Positions 1 through 7,057 are shown, numbered from the stretch's first letter. The stretch is DNA of 11,810 nucleotides from Proteobacteria bacterium UBA5122 (GCA_002415485.1 DHYU01000006.1:1-11810); one strand, 5' to 3'. Numbers and translations: made by a program. The notes: generated by a model not told the origin, from the letters alone.

Positions 1-27
1 TCTTTTTCTTCATGAAAAATACGGCTT

Positions 28-43
28 TGTGATCCAAATCACG
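28..43. promoter_or_regulatory. CRP/FNR-family binding site candidate
   Basis: The sequence TGTGATCCAAATCACG is a near-perfect palindrome matching the CRP pattern TGTGA-N6-TCACA in 9 of 10 positions. The half-sites also contain the GTGAT/ATCAC core that overlaps FNR-type sites. Its centre (35.5) lies about 31 bp upstream of a weak -10-like TATCTT at 67-72, close to the spacing of a class II activator site. No good -35 hexamer is present, as expected for an activator-dependent promoter. The regulator (CRP/Vfr or an FNR/Anr-like protein) cannot be chosen from sequence alone. Confidence 0.5.
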
Positions 44-76
44 AAGTCCTAATTGCGAACCGTCGATATCTTCAGT

Positions 77-181
77 AAGGCACGGCGGTAACTTCCCCGC
101 ATCCACCCCGACGCTCCGTTGTCGACCGTGCCGGTTCTTCAAACCCGAATTCGTTCCCCGGCGAGTTCGGGTTTTCTTTTT
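77..181 (+). ncRNA. candidate small regulatory RNA, about 105 nt
   Basis: No ORF covers this stretch, yet it is structured. A 7-bp stem GGCACGG (79-85) / CCGTGCC (126-132) closes a C-rich loop, and a strong intrinsic terminator follows (141-181). A -10-like TATCTT at 67-72 and a CRP-type site at 28-43 place a start near 77-80. The heptamer TTCCCCG occurs twice in predicted unpaired regions, at 93-99 in the first loop and at 154-160 spanning the terminator loop. Such C-rich loops could pair with purine-rich ribosome-binding sites. An alternative is that the RNA begins upstream: GAACCG (57-62) can also pair with CGGTTC (132-137), extending the first stem, and the terminator would then end a 3' UTR. 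I recognise no known RNA family here. The call is inference. Confidence 0.35.
141..181 (+). terminator. Rho-independent terminator
   Basis: The stem AAACCCGAATTCG (141-153) pairs with CGAGTTCGGGTTT (162-174) over 13 bp including one G-U pair, with an 8-nt loop TTCCCCGG. It is followed by a T-rich tail (TTTTCTTTTT, 172-181). This is a textbook intrinsic terminator on the plus strand. It ends either the candidate small RNA or a transcript entering from left of the window, and it isolates the downstream chemoreceptor gene. Confidence 0.85.
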
Positions 182-263
182 CATAGCCTCCTCTGCTGTG
201 GAGTGATGCCTAATCCAGACCCACGCCATTCATTGCCTATCAAATCCGTATATTAGTTTTTGA

Positions 264-290
264 TTATATTTTTAACATTAATGCCGATAT
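264..290 (+). promoter_or_regulatory. sigma-28 (FliA) type promoter for the chemoreceptor gene
   Basis: TTATATTT (264-271), an 11-bp spacer and GCCGATAT (283-290) match the flagellar sigma-28 consensus TAAAGTTT-N11-GCCGATAA at 5 of 8 and 7 of 8 positions with exact spacing. The predicted start near 297 gives a leader of about 30 nt before the ATG at 329. Chemoreceptor genes are classic members of this regulon, so context supports the match. Confidence 0.6.
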
Positions 291-328
291 GGTTTTACCA
301 AACAAACCCAAGCGCGGAGGCTATGCAC

Positions 329-2242
329 ATGCTTTTCCTGAACAAACTCTCCCTCGGGCCTCGACTGATGATCAGCTTCGGAACCATATTTGTATTAACA
401 GTGATAGGAGTGACTTGGGTAGGCATGTGGAAGATGGGCGACATCATCAATCAAGCCGAGCAACGAGAGTTACAGGCCCACTATCGCGCGGTACAGACAA
501 ATATAGAAGCGGAGGGTCGACTGGCTGAGGCCCTAAGCACGCTCGTCGCCAGCTCCCCCATCGTCAAGGAGGCCATGGCCAATGGCGACCGTGACACGCT
601 GATGACCCAATTCGGGACCGCATTTGAAACACTCAAGAAGAATTACAGCGTCCGCCAGTTCCAATTTCACACCGCGCCAGCCATCTCATTCTTGCGGGTT
701 CACAAACCAGAGAAATTCGGCGATGACCTATCTTCATTCCGCAAGACCATCCTCGCCACCAATCGCTCACTGATCCCCGTCACGGGTCTGGAACGGGGCG
801 TCGCCGGCATCGGCGTGCGCGGCATCGTACCTATCATGGATGGACAACAACATCTCGGCTCCATCGAATTCGGCATGAGCTTTGGCCAGGCCTTTTTTGA
901 TCACTTTAAAGAGCAGCACCAGGTAGATGTCGCCCTGCACCTCAATGACGAACAAGGCTTCAAAACCTTCGCCTCCACCTTTGGCGAACAGGCTGCGCTC
1001 GCTCAAGATCAGCTGACCCTTGCCCTGCAAGGGAATGCTCAATACAACACCACCAAACTAAACGGCACCGCTTACGCTGTACAGGCACAGGTCATTCATG
1101 ACTTTTCCGGTAATCCACTCGGCGTGCTCGAAATCGCCATGGACCGCAGCCGCTATCTCGCCAGTGCGGCTACCTCACGCAACCTAACCCTTGTCAGCGG
1201 CTTGATCGCCTTGATGATCGGTTTATTCGTCGCCTGGCATCTTGCCCGCACCATCGCCAAACAACTCAAGGCCCTGGCCATCAAACTTGATGACATCGCC
1301 AGCGGCAATTTGAGCATGACACTCACCGCCAATAGCCGTTGTGAAATCGGCCAGCTCACGACGGCCGCTGGCACGATGGTGACCAAGGTGCGTGAATTGG
1401 TCGAACGCATTAACCAATCTGCCAATCAGCTGGCCCAAGCGTCTCAACAAGTGGCAGCGGTGGCAGAGCAAAGTCGCGATGCGATGACGCAACAACAACA
1501 TGAAACCAATCAAATCATCGATGCCATCAGCCAGATGCAAACCACGGTGACCGATGTCGCGCACAATGCAGCCTCGGGCGCCACTTCGGCCCAACAAGCC
1601 GATCACCTAGCAACAGCTGGCCGCGATGTATCCAGCGAAACCGTCGCGGCCATTAGCCAACTGGCCACGGATGTCGAAACCACCGCACAGGTCATCAGCA
1701 AGCTCAACGAACATGGCAATCGAATCGGTACCGTCGTCGATGTCATCAAAGACATCTCTGAACAAACCAATCTTCTGGCCTTAAATGCCGCCATCGAAGC
1801 CGCCAGAGCGGGTGAACAAGGCCGGGGCTTTGCCGTTGTCGCCGATGAGGTACGCACCCTCGCTGCCCGCACCGGTGAATCCACACACCAAATTCGCGAG
1901 ATGATCGAACAGCTACAAACCCATACCCGCGATGCCGTCAGCACAATGCAGCGCAATCAGCAGCAAGCCCAACGCGGCGTTGAAAAGGCACAGCAGGCCG
2001 GTGACTCATTAAAACAAATCGCCAATGCAGTCTCCGACATCACCGACCGCAGCACCCAAATTGCCAGTGCCGCTGAAGAGCAAGCCGCCGTCGTGCAGGA
2101 GATTAACGTCAACATTGAACATATTCACCAAGCCACCCAACACACCACGCGCGGCGCCGACGAAACTGCACGCGCTAGCGAATCGATGTTGCAGCTCGTG
2201 ACCCAACTGAACCAACAACTGCGACAGTTTAAACTCAGTTAG
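329..2242 (+). CDS. methyl-accepting chemotaxis protein with periplasmic Cache-type sensor
   Basis: Transmembrane chemoreceptor (637 aa) that senses a periplasmic ligand and controls CheA through CheW. Visible order: cytoplasmic start, TM1 about 14-33, periplasmic domain about 34-284, TM2 about 285-307, HAMP linker about 308-360, then a long methylation/signalling coiled coil. The hairpin tip begins near residue 475 with DISEQTNLLALNAAIEAARA, the family signature. The periplasmic part, with FHTAPAISFLRVHKPEKFGDD near residue 114 and a GLERG / GIGVRG / GSIEFG series, resembles dCache_3-type double sensory domains; that assignment is from memory. The ligand is unknown. There is no C-terminal NWETF-like CheR/CheB tether. 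I chose ATG 329 because GGAGG (316-320) sits 8 nt upstream and a sigma-28 promoter lies at 264-290. An in-frame TTG at 260 would put that promoter inside the gene. Confidence 0.93.
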   Translation: MLFLNKLSLGPRLMISFGTIFVLTVIGVTWVGMWKMGDIINQAEQRELQAHYRAVQTNIEAEGRLAEALSTLVASSPIVKEAMANGDRDTLMTQFGTAFETLKKNYSVRQFQFHTAPAISFLRVHKPEKFGDDLSSFRKTILATNRSLIPVTGLERGVAGIGVRGIVPIMDGQQHLGSIEFGMSFGQAFFDHFKEQHQVDVALHLNDEQGFKTFASTFGEQAALAQDQLTLALQGNAQYNTTKLNGTAYAVQAQVIHDFSGNPLGVLEIAMDRSRYLASAATSRNLTLVSGLIALMIGLFVAWHLARTIAKQLKALAIKLDDIASGNLSMTLTANSRCEIGQLTTAAGTMVTKVRELVERINQSANQLAQASQQVAAVAEQSRDAMTQQQHETNQIIDAISQMQTTVTDVAHNAASGATSAQQADHLATAGRDVSSETVAAISQLATDVETTAQVISKLNEHGNRIGTVVDVIKDISEQTNLLALNAAIEAARAGEQGRGFAVVADEVRTLAARTGESTHQIREMIEQLQTHTRDAVSTMQRNQQQAQRGVEKAQQAGDSLKQIANAVSDITDRSTQIASAAEEQAAVVQEINVNIEHIHQATQHTTRGADETARASESMLQLVTQLNQQLRQFKLS

Positions 2243-2258
2243 AGCAACAACGAGTCAA

Positions 2259-2290
2259 TGTGTACAATGGGCCCATGCAATCGGTACACA
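2259..2290. promoter_or_regulatory. inverted repeat upstream of the DUF7931-like gene
   Basis: TGTGTAC (2259-2265) and GTACACA (2284-2290) are perfect 7-bp inverted repeats, 18 nt apart. Between them lies a second palindrome, ATGGGCCCAT (2267-2276). A -10-like TACAAT (2263-2268) overlaps the left arm, and the Shine-Dalgarno GGAGG (2292-2296) begins one base after the right arm. It could be an operator or an mRNA hairpin next to the ribosome site. There is no T-tract, so it is not an intrinsic terminator. Confidence 0.4.
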
Positions 2291-2302
2291 TGGAGGTTTC
2301 CT

Positions 2303-2809
2303 ATGTCAGATGAATTAGCGCTGGGACAAGATTCGCCGCCACGCCCACTGACATCGAGCACTGAATGCCAGGCGGCGTTGCTTGCGCTAACGAGCCAGGC
2401 AAGACGCAGCCTGCTTATCTTCAGTCACCGACTCGACAGTAAACTCTACGACGGCATCGAGATGTACGATGCGATCCGCACCCTCGCCACCTCCAGCCGC
2501 TATGCCGATGTACGCATTCTGGTACGCGACACTCAATCCCTCATCCAACAAGGCAGTCGTCTACTCCAACTCAGCCAGCGCATCAGCAGTCGTATGCAGA
2601 TCCGCGTGCCACCGGTCGAATTCCAAACACGCAATGAAGAGTTTTGCCTGATCGACGAACGTGGCCTGATGTACCTGCCAAACGCCAGCCGCTATCAAGG
2701 CGAGATAGAAACCAATGCCGCCTTGCGCGGGCGTCAGCTCAAACAGTTTTTCGACGATTGCTGGGAGAAGAGCAGCACGCCGAGCGACCTCAAGCGGTTG
2801 CATCTATGA
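2303..2809 (+). CDS. conserved hypothetical protein, DUF7931 / phospholipase-D-fold-like
   Basis: This is a 168-aa soluble protein without signal peptide or membrane segment. Its pattern (a stretch LLIFSHRLDSKLYD near residue 37, YADVRILVRDTQSLI, then FCLIDERGLMYLPN) recalls the alternating strands of phospholipase-D-like folds, and I associate it with DUF7931, a domain I remember as sometimes fused to GNAT acetyltransferases. The catalytic HxKxxxxD motif of true phospholipase D enzymes is absent, so a binding rather than hydrolytic role is possible. The start is ATG 2303 because GGAGG at 2292-2296 lies 6 nt upstream; an ATG at 2258 lacks such a site and would run through the inverted repeat. 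The stop overlaps the next start as ATGA (2806-2809), indicating translational coupling. Function is unknown. Confidence 0.75.
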   Translation: MSDELALGQDSPPRPLTSSTECQAALLALTSQARRSLLIFSHRLDSKLYDGIEMYDAIRTLATSSRYADVRILVRDTQSLIQQGSRLLQLSQRISSRMQIRVPPVEFQTRNEEFCLIDERGLMYLPNASRYQGEIETNAALRGRQLKQFFDDCWEKSSTPSDLKRLHL

Positions 2810-3552
2810 AGCACCTGAGCTGGAAGCTGTTGACGATGGGCATGCTCATTACAGGCATGGCCAACCCTGTCAGCGCGGACGAGGTGCAGATTCAGGTCTA
2901 CACCATCGAACAACGCCCCGCTGCCGAGGTGATGGACGCCATTCAACCGTTCATCCAGGCCGACGATACGATCAGCCTCGATGGCAGACGCATCATCCTG
3001 CGCAGTTCACCCACGCAACAGGCCCTCATTGGCGACCTGATCCGCCAGCTGGATGCAGCATCCACACAATGGCAGATCCAGCTGCAACAATTACCCGCCG
3101 ACGCACCGCCGCCCGGCTCACGCATCGTGGCCACGACCAGCCGTGACCCGGCGATCGAATACCAACAACTGATCATCAGCGACGGCCAGCCCGCCATGAT
3201 CGAGGCCGGACAACTGACGCCGATGGCCTCCAAGACCCGCGATCAACAGGGCAGCCGTACCGAGATTAAACAACAGAAGAGCAGCAACGGTTTTCGTGTC
3301 ATCGCCCATGCGCTCGGCAACGACCTGGTGCGGGTGCAGCTGATGCCCTACACCGTCAACCCATCGCGCGCCGGCGGCGGCATGATCTCATTGCAACAGA
3401 GCGAAACCGTGCTCACGGTTAAACCCGGTGAATGGACGCTGGTCGGTGCCAGCAGCAATCAGCGTCCGTCAGAAGGTAACAGCAAGGTCTATCGCACCGG
3501 CGAGCGCGATGAGCGGGCAAAACAGATCTGGATCAGACTCGATTCGCGCTGA
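2806..3552 (+). CDS. exported protein with secretin N-domain (NolW-like) fold, function unknown
   Basis: A 248-aa protein starting in the ATGA overlap with the previous gene. Residues 1-25 form a signal peptide (MKHLSWK..., hydrophobic core, likely cleavage after VSA). Residues about 29-88 (QVYTIEQRPAAEVMDAIQPF, then IILRSSPTQQALIGDLIRQLD) match the repeated N1/NolW module of type II/III secretins and type IV pilus PilQ, including the strand-helix-strand-helix rhythm. The remainder contains a beta-rich segment ending GEWTLVGASS, similar to short secretin-like proteins. At 248 aa it is too short to form a full secretin gate. It probably acts in the periplasm or at the outer membrane. It converges on mutL with only 3 bp between the stop codons and no terminator between them. 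Confidence 0.75.
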   Translation: MKHLSWKLLTMGMLITGMANPVSADEVQIQVYTIEQRPAAEVMDAIQPFIQADDTISLDGRRIILRSSPTQQALIGDLIRQLDAASTQWQIQLQQLPADAPPPGSRIVATTSRDPAIEYQQLIISDGQPAMIEAGQLTPMASKTRDQQGSRTEIKQQKSSNGFRVIAHALGNDLVRVQLMPYTVNPSRAGGGMISLQQSETVLTVKPGEWTLVGASSNQRPSEGNSKVYRTGERDERAKQIWIRLDSR

Positions 3553-3555
3553 GCC

Positions 3556-5415
3556 TTAACGCCCGCGCATAAACAAGGCATCCAGCTCGGTCATCGTCAG
3601 CTGCACCCAGGTTGGACGGCCATGATTGCATTGACCACTGCGCTCGGTGCTCTCCATGTCGCGCAGCAAGGCGTTCATCTCAGGAATGGTCAGCTGACGG
3701 CTGGCGCGGACCGCACCGTGACAGGCCATCGTCGCCAGGATTTCATTACACCGCTCCTGTACCCGCTGGCTATGGCCCAGCTCATTCAAATCGGCCAATA
3801 CGTCACGCACCAGTTGTTTGACCTCGGAGGCCCGCAGGATGGCCGGCACGGCTCGGATCACCACCGTCTCTGGCCCAGCACAGTCCAGTTCCAAACCGAG
3901 GCTGTGCAGGGTCTCTCTGTGTTCATCAACCAGCCCTGCCTCCTTGGGTGTGACCGCCATACTCTCCGGCACCAAGAGCGGCTGACGGCGTATGCCCTCT
4001 CCCCCCCAGGCCTGCTTCATGCGTTCATAGGTGATGCGCTCATGCGCGGCATGCATATCGACCAGCACCAGACCCTGCGCGTTCTGCGCCAGGATATAGA
4101 TCCCGTGCAATTGCGCCACCGCAAAACCCAGCGGCGGCGCCTGCTCAGGGCCGTGATCAGCCATGACCGTGGCTGCAGCTGCGGCTGCGGCTTGCGGCGC
4201 AATGGCGACGGCCTCGTCACTGCCATGCAAGGCCTCATAACCGCGCATCTGCTCGGCCATCGCCAAGCCCAGGCCCTGTTGCCGCCCCGGGTTGTAGCTG
4301 TAGTTGCTGCGTACGGCTGTCGTTTGCAGGGATGCGACTGGCGCCGCGGATGACGGAAACAACGGGGCCGATTCTGTAACGGGTAAGGATGTACCGTCAG
4401 CCACAGCGCCTTCCGGCCGCACTTCGGCCAGGGAACGGTGCAGACTGCTGAACAGAAAATCATGCACCATGCGGCTCTCACGAAAACGCACCTCGTGTTT
4501 GGTCGGATGCACGTTGACATCCACCTCGCCCGGCGCGATCTCAAAGAACAGCACAAACGCCGCATGGCGGCCGTGATACATCACATCGCGATAGGCCTGG
4601 CGCACCGCATGGCCGATGACCTTGTCCTTGACCATGCGCCCGTTGACGTAGAAATACTGCAGATCGGCCTGGCTGCGCGAAAAGGTCGGCAGCCCCACCC
4701 AACCCCAGAGGCGCATGCCGCTGCGCTCGATATCGATCTCGACCGCGTTTTCCAAAAATGCGCTGCCGCAGATGGCGGCCACACGACGGCGACGACCGTC
4801 CTCATCGTCGGCACGACGCCAGTGATGCACCTGCTTGCGATCATGACTGAGTTTGAAGCCGACATCGAAACGACAGAGCCCTATCCGCCGCACCACGTCT
4901 TCCAGATGCGCGAACTCCGTACGCTCGGCACGCATGAATTTACGCCGTGCGGGTGTGTTGAAGAACAGGTCGCGCACCTCGACCGTGGTGCCCCGCGGAT
5001 GCGACGCCGGCTCCGGCTCGCCGCTGGCGACGCCGCCATCCACCGCGACCTTCCAGGCCTGGTCTTCGCCATCAAAACGTGACGTAATCGCCACCCGCGC
5101 CACCGAGCCGATACTCGGCAAGGCCTCGCCGCGAAAGCCCATCGTCGCTACCTGCACCAGGTCTTCGAAGCTGGCGATCTTGCTGGTCGCATGGCGGCTC
5201 AAGGCCAGCGCCAGGTCATCACGATGGATGCCGCGACCGTCATCACGCACGCGGATCAGCGCAGAGCCTCCCTTTTCGATCTCGATCTCAATCTGGTGCG
5301 AGCCGGCATCGAGGCTGTTCTCGATCAATTCCTTGGCGACGGAGGATGGACGTTCGACCACCTCACCGGCGGCGATCTGGTTGGCGAGATGGGAGGATAA
5401 TTTTTGTATGCGCAT
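3556..5415 (-). CDS. mutL: DNA mismatch repair protein MutL (endonuclease type)
   Basis: MutL (619 aa) couples MutS mismatch recognition to strand processing. The N-terminal GHKL ATPase shows IAAGEVVERPSSVAKELIEN, DDGRGI and TMGFRGEALPSI. A variable linker (about 330-430) with an alanine tract leads to the C-terminal dimerisation domain. That domain contains D453-M-H-A-A-H-E-R-I-T-Y-E, matching the metal-binding DxHA(X)2E(X)4E nuclease motif, plus ACHGAVR (C565), CNHGRP (C596, H598) and a terminal FMRGR. E. coli MutL lacks this motif, so nicking here is likely intrinsic and MutH may be absent. The start at 5415 fits the family N-terminus (MRIQKLSSHLANQ), but no good Shine-Dalgarno precedes it. 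A perfect TATAAT at 5448-5453 suggests its own promoter, besides read-through from amiB 85 nt upstream. Confidence 0.97.
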   Translation of the reverse strand: MRIQKLSSHLANQIAAGEVVERPSSVAKELIENSLDAGSHQIEIEIEKGGSALIRVRDDGRGIHRDDLALALSRHATSKIASFEDLVQVATMGFRGEALPSIGSVARVAITSRFDGEDQAWKVAVDGGVASGEPEPASHPRGTTVEVRDLFFNTPARRKFMRAERTEFAHLEDVVRRIGLCRFDVGFKLSHDRKQVHHWRRADDEDGRRRRVAAICGSAFLENAVEIDIERSGMRLWGWVGLPTFSRSQADLQYFYVNGRMVKDKVIGHAVRQAYRDVMYHGRHAAFVLFFEIAPGEVDVNVHPTKHEVRFRESRMVHDFLFSSLHRSLAEVRPEGAVADGTSLPVTESAPLFPSSAAPVASLQTTAVRSNYSYNPGRQQGLGLAMAEQMRGYEALHGSDEAVAIAPQAAAAAAATVMADHGPEQAPPLGFAVAQLHGIYILAQNAQGLVLVDMHAAHERITYERMKQAWGGEGIRRQPLLVPESMAVTPKEAGLVDEHRETLHSLGLELDCAGPETVVIRAVPAILRASEVKQLVRDVLADLNELGHSQRVQERCNEILATMACHGAVRASRQLTIPEMNALLRDMESTERSGQCNHGRPTWVQLTMTELDALFMRGR

Positions 5416-5418
5416 GAG

Positions 5419-5453
5419 CCAGGCAACTTTGTCAAAACCTGGCGGGGATTATA
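5419..5453 (-). promoter_or_regulatory. mutL leader: -10 box and short inverted repeat
   Basis: On the minus strand a perfect TATAAT (5453-5448) lies 32 nt before the mutL ATG. The matching -35 position reads ATACCG, a poor fit. Just downstream, CCAGG (5442-5438) and CCTGG (5423-5419) form a 5-bp inverted repeat with a 14-nt loop, ending 3 nt before the start codon, where a Shine-Dalgarno would normally be. Promoter use is inference. Confidence 0.4.
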
Positions 5454-5500
5454 CGGGAAAGCACCGGTCGCGGTATGGACCACGCCGGCTCAAAACGGCT

Positions 5501-6883
5501 TTAACTGCCGATGGGGATCTGCAACACCTGGCCAACGTGGAGCGTATCGTCCTTCAGGTTATTCACTGAACGCAGCTGGCCAGTACTGACCTGATAACGT
5601 TGGGCAATGCCGCTGAGGGTGTCACCACGTCTGATCACATGCTCACGTTCACGTACCGCGGCGATGCGTGTCCCTGGCAACGGATTGGCCGTGAAGTAAC
5701 TGCGGACACCGTCGAGCATGGCCACCGCCAGCTTCTGCTGGTGATTCTTCGAGCGCAGGTTTTGTTCTTCACTGGGATTGGAGATAAACGCAGTCTCGAC
5801 CAGGATCGATGGAATATCCGGCGACTTCAGCACCGTAAATCCCGCCTGCTCCACATGGCGCTTGTGTACCTTGCCGACCTTCTTCAAACCACCCAGCACG
5901 CGCTCGGCCACATCCACACTGGCCTCGATGGTTGCTGTTTGCGACAGATCCAACAATACCGAGGCCAACATGTCGTCCTTGTCACTCAACGTCACCTCGC
6001 CAAACAGGTCAGACGCGTTTTCACGATCGGCCAACAGCTTGGCGGCCTCGGTCGTCGCGCCACGATCAGACAAGGTATACACCGATGCGCCACGCGCACG
6101 CGGATCGTTAAAGGCATCGGCATGGATCGAGATAAAGATGTCGGCCTTCTGGTCGCGCGCCTTGGTGATCCGTTGGCGCAAGGTTAAAAAATAATCGCCG
6201 GAACGAATCAACACAGGGCGCATGCCCGGTTCGCGCTGCACGAGTGCCTCCAGCTCCTTGGCGATCTCGAGCACGACATCTTTTTCGCGTGTACCACTGC
6301 GGCCCAGGGCACCGGGGTCCACGCCGCCGTGACCGGCATCAATGGCGACGATGATGTCGCGCAACTTGGCCTCATTCTCTATCCGGGCAGAACTGATGGT
6401 GGGTTGTGGTTTGGCCACAACAGCGGGGGCTGGCCTGGGTTGCACCTTGGGCTCTGCCTTGGCGGTCACCTGAGCAACCGGCTGATGAACCTGATATCCA
6501 GGGAAGGTAATGATCAGGCGCTGACCTTTGCCACTGGATTCCATGTGGACCCTGGCATCCAGGCGCTGCTTCATGTCAAACACGAAGCGCAGGTCGTCGC
6601 CCTGACGTATCCCTGCACGAACTGACTTGAACGGTAGTTTGTTCAGGTCCAATCCATGGGAGTTGCCTTCCAGGACCGTGTCATACACGTCAAGCACAAA
6701 GCGCTCGGGCTGGTGTAAGGCAAAGTATTTGAACTGAGAAGAATGACGCAGGTCGAGCACGACCTTCAGACCATCCGCCTCCTGAAAGGCCTGCATGGAG
6801 CTATATTTGGCTACGTTATTTGCGGCCCACACCACTGACGCCGGAAGCAAACATAGCAATAAAATGCTGATGATACGCTTCAT
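5501..6883 (-). CDS. amiB: N-acetylmuramoyl-L-alanine amidase (AmiB/AmiC type)
   Basis: Periplasmic zinc amidase (460 aa) that cleaves the amide bond between MurNAc and L-alanine, mainly to split septal peptidoglycan. Signal peptide 1-20 (cut after VVWA); AMIN domain about 25-130 for envelope targeting; Pro/Ala-rich linker about 135-165; Amidase_3 domain about 176-400; C-terminal LysM about 413-457 for murein binding. Expected zinc/catalytic residues are H185 (DAGHGG), E200 (REKD), H254 (SIHADA) and E363 (VETAF). The insertion at about 286-335 corresponds to the autoinhibitory helix that EnvC-like activators displace in AmiB/AmiC. Gene order tsaE-amiB-mutL supports amiB. GGGGGA lies 7 nt before ATG 6883. 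A 174-bp gap with a likely terminator separates it from tsaE. Confidence 0.95.
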   Translation of the reverse strand: MKRIISILLLCLLPASVVWAANNVAKYSSMQAFQEADGLKVVLDLRHSSQFKYFALHQPERFVLDVYDTVLEGNSHGLDLNKLPFKSVRAGIRQGDDLRFVFDMKQRLDARVHMESSGKGQRLIITFPGYQVHQPVAQVTAKAEPKVQPRPAPAVVAKPQPTISSARIENEAKLRDIIVAIDAGHGGVDPGALGRSGTREKDVVLEIAKELEALVQREPGMRPVLIRSGDYFLTLRQRITKARDQKADIFISIHADAFNDPRARGASVYTLSDRGATTEAAKLLADRENASDLFGEVTLSDKDDMLASVLLDLSQTATIEASVDVAERVLGGLKKVGKVHKRHVEQAGFTVLKSPDIPSILVETAFISNPSEEQNLRSKNHQQKLAVAMLDGVRSYFTANPLPGTRIAAVREREHVIRRGDTLSGIAQRYQVSTGQLRSVNNLKDDTLHVGQVLQIPIGS

Positions 6884-6996
6884 GTAACTATCCCCCAGTT
6901 CATGGCTACCGGCACGGGCTTATATCCGCCCGAAACACTGGCACCGTTAGCTTTCGACTTTTTCTCATATTTTTCGGAAAGATACAACGTCTTTAT

Positions 6997-7041
6997 CAAC
7001 AAAAAGACAAGAAACCGCCCGTTCTTCCTTGTTTCTTCGTC
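6997..7041 (-). terminator. probable Rho-independent terminator downstream of tsaE
   Basis: On the minus strand GACGAAGAAAC (7041-7031) pairs with GTTTCTTGTC (7015-7006), about 10 bp with one bulged base and a 15-nt loop, followed directly by TTTTTGTTG (7005-6997). It begins 17 nt after the tsaE stop. The stem is rather A/T-rich, so efficiency may be partial. Confidence 0.5.
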
Positions 7042-7057
7042 AGCCCCTCTGATTACT

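Noticed and set aside
2303..2809. Active phospholipase D
   Set aside because: No HxKxxxxD motif is present in the 168-residue protein, so enzymatic activity is not supported.
4170..4199. GC-rich trinucleotide tract in mutL encoding an alanine run
   Set aside because: It is an imperfect repeat in the variable linker of MutL, where low-complexity sequence is common; no sign of frame disruption.
5430..5435. Perfect TTGACA on the minus strand before mutL
   Set aside because: A matching -10 would fall on the mutL start codon and reads CGCATA, so it cannot drive a normal mutL transcript.
3622..5569. Long plus-strand open frames opposite mutL (up to 243 codons)
   Set aside because: They lie antisense to a clear full-length MutL, have arginine/histidine/proline-rich translations with no recognisable motif, and are typical shadows of GC-rich coding DNA.
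5600..6625. Plus-strand open frames opposite amiB
   Set aside because: The minus frame encodes a complete amidase with all expected catalytic residues; the antisense frames show no domain.
6884..6997. c-di-GMP (GEMM) riboswitch in the amiB leader
   Set aside because: A GGTAGCC...GGGGGATAGTTAC stretch recalls its 3' part, but the diagnostic core with GGGACGCAAAGCC is absent.
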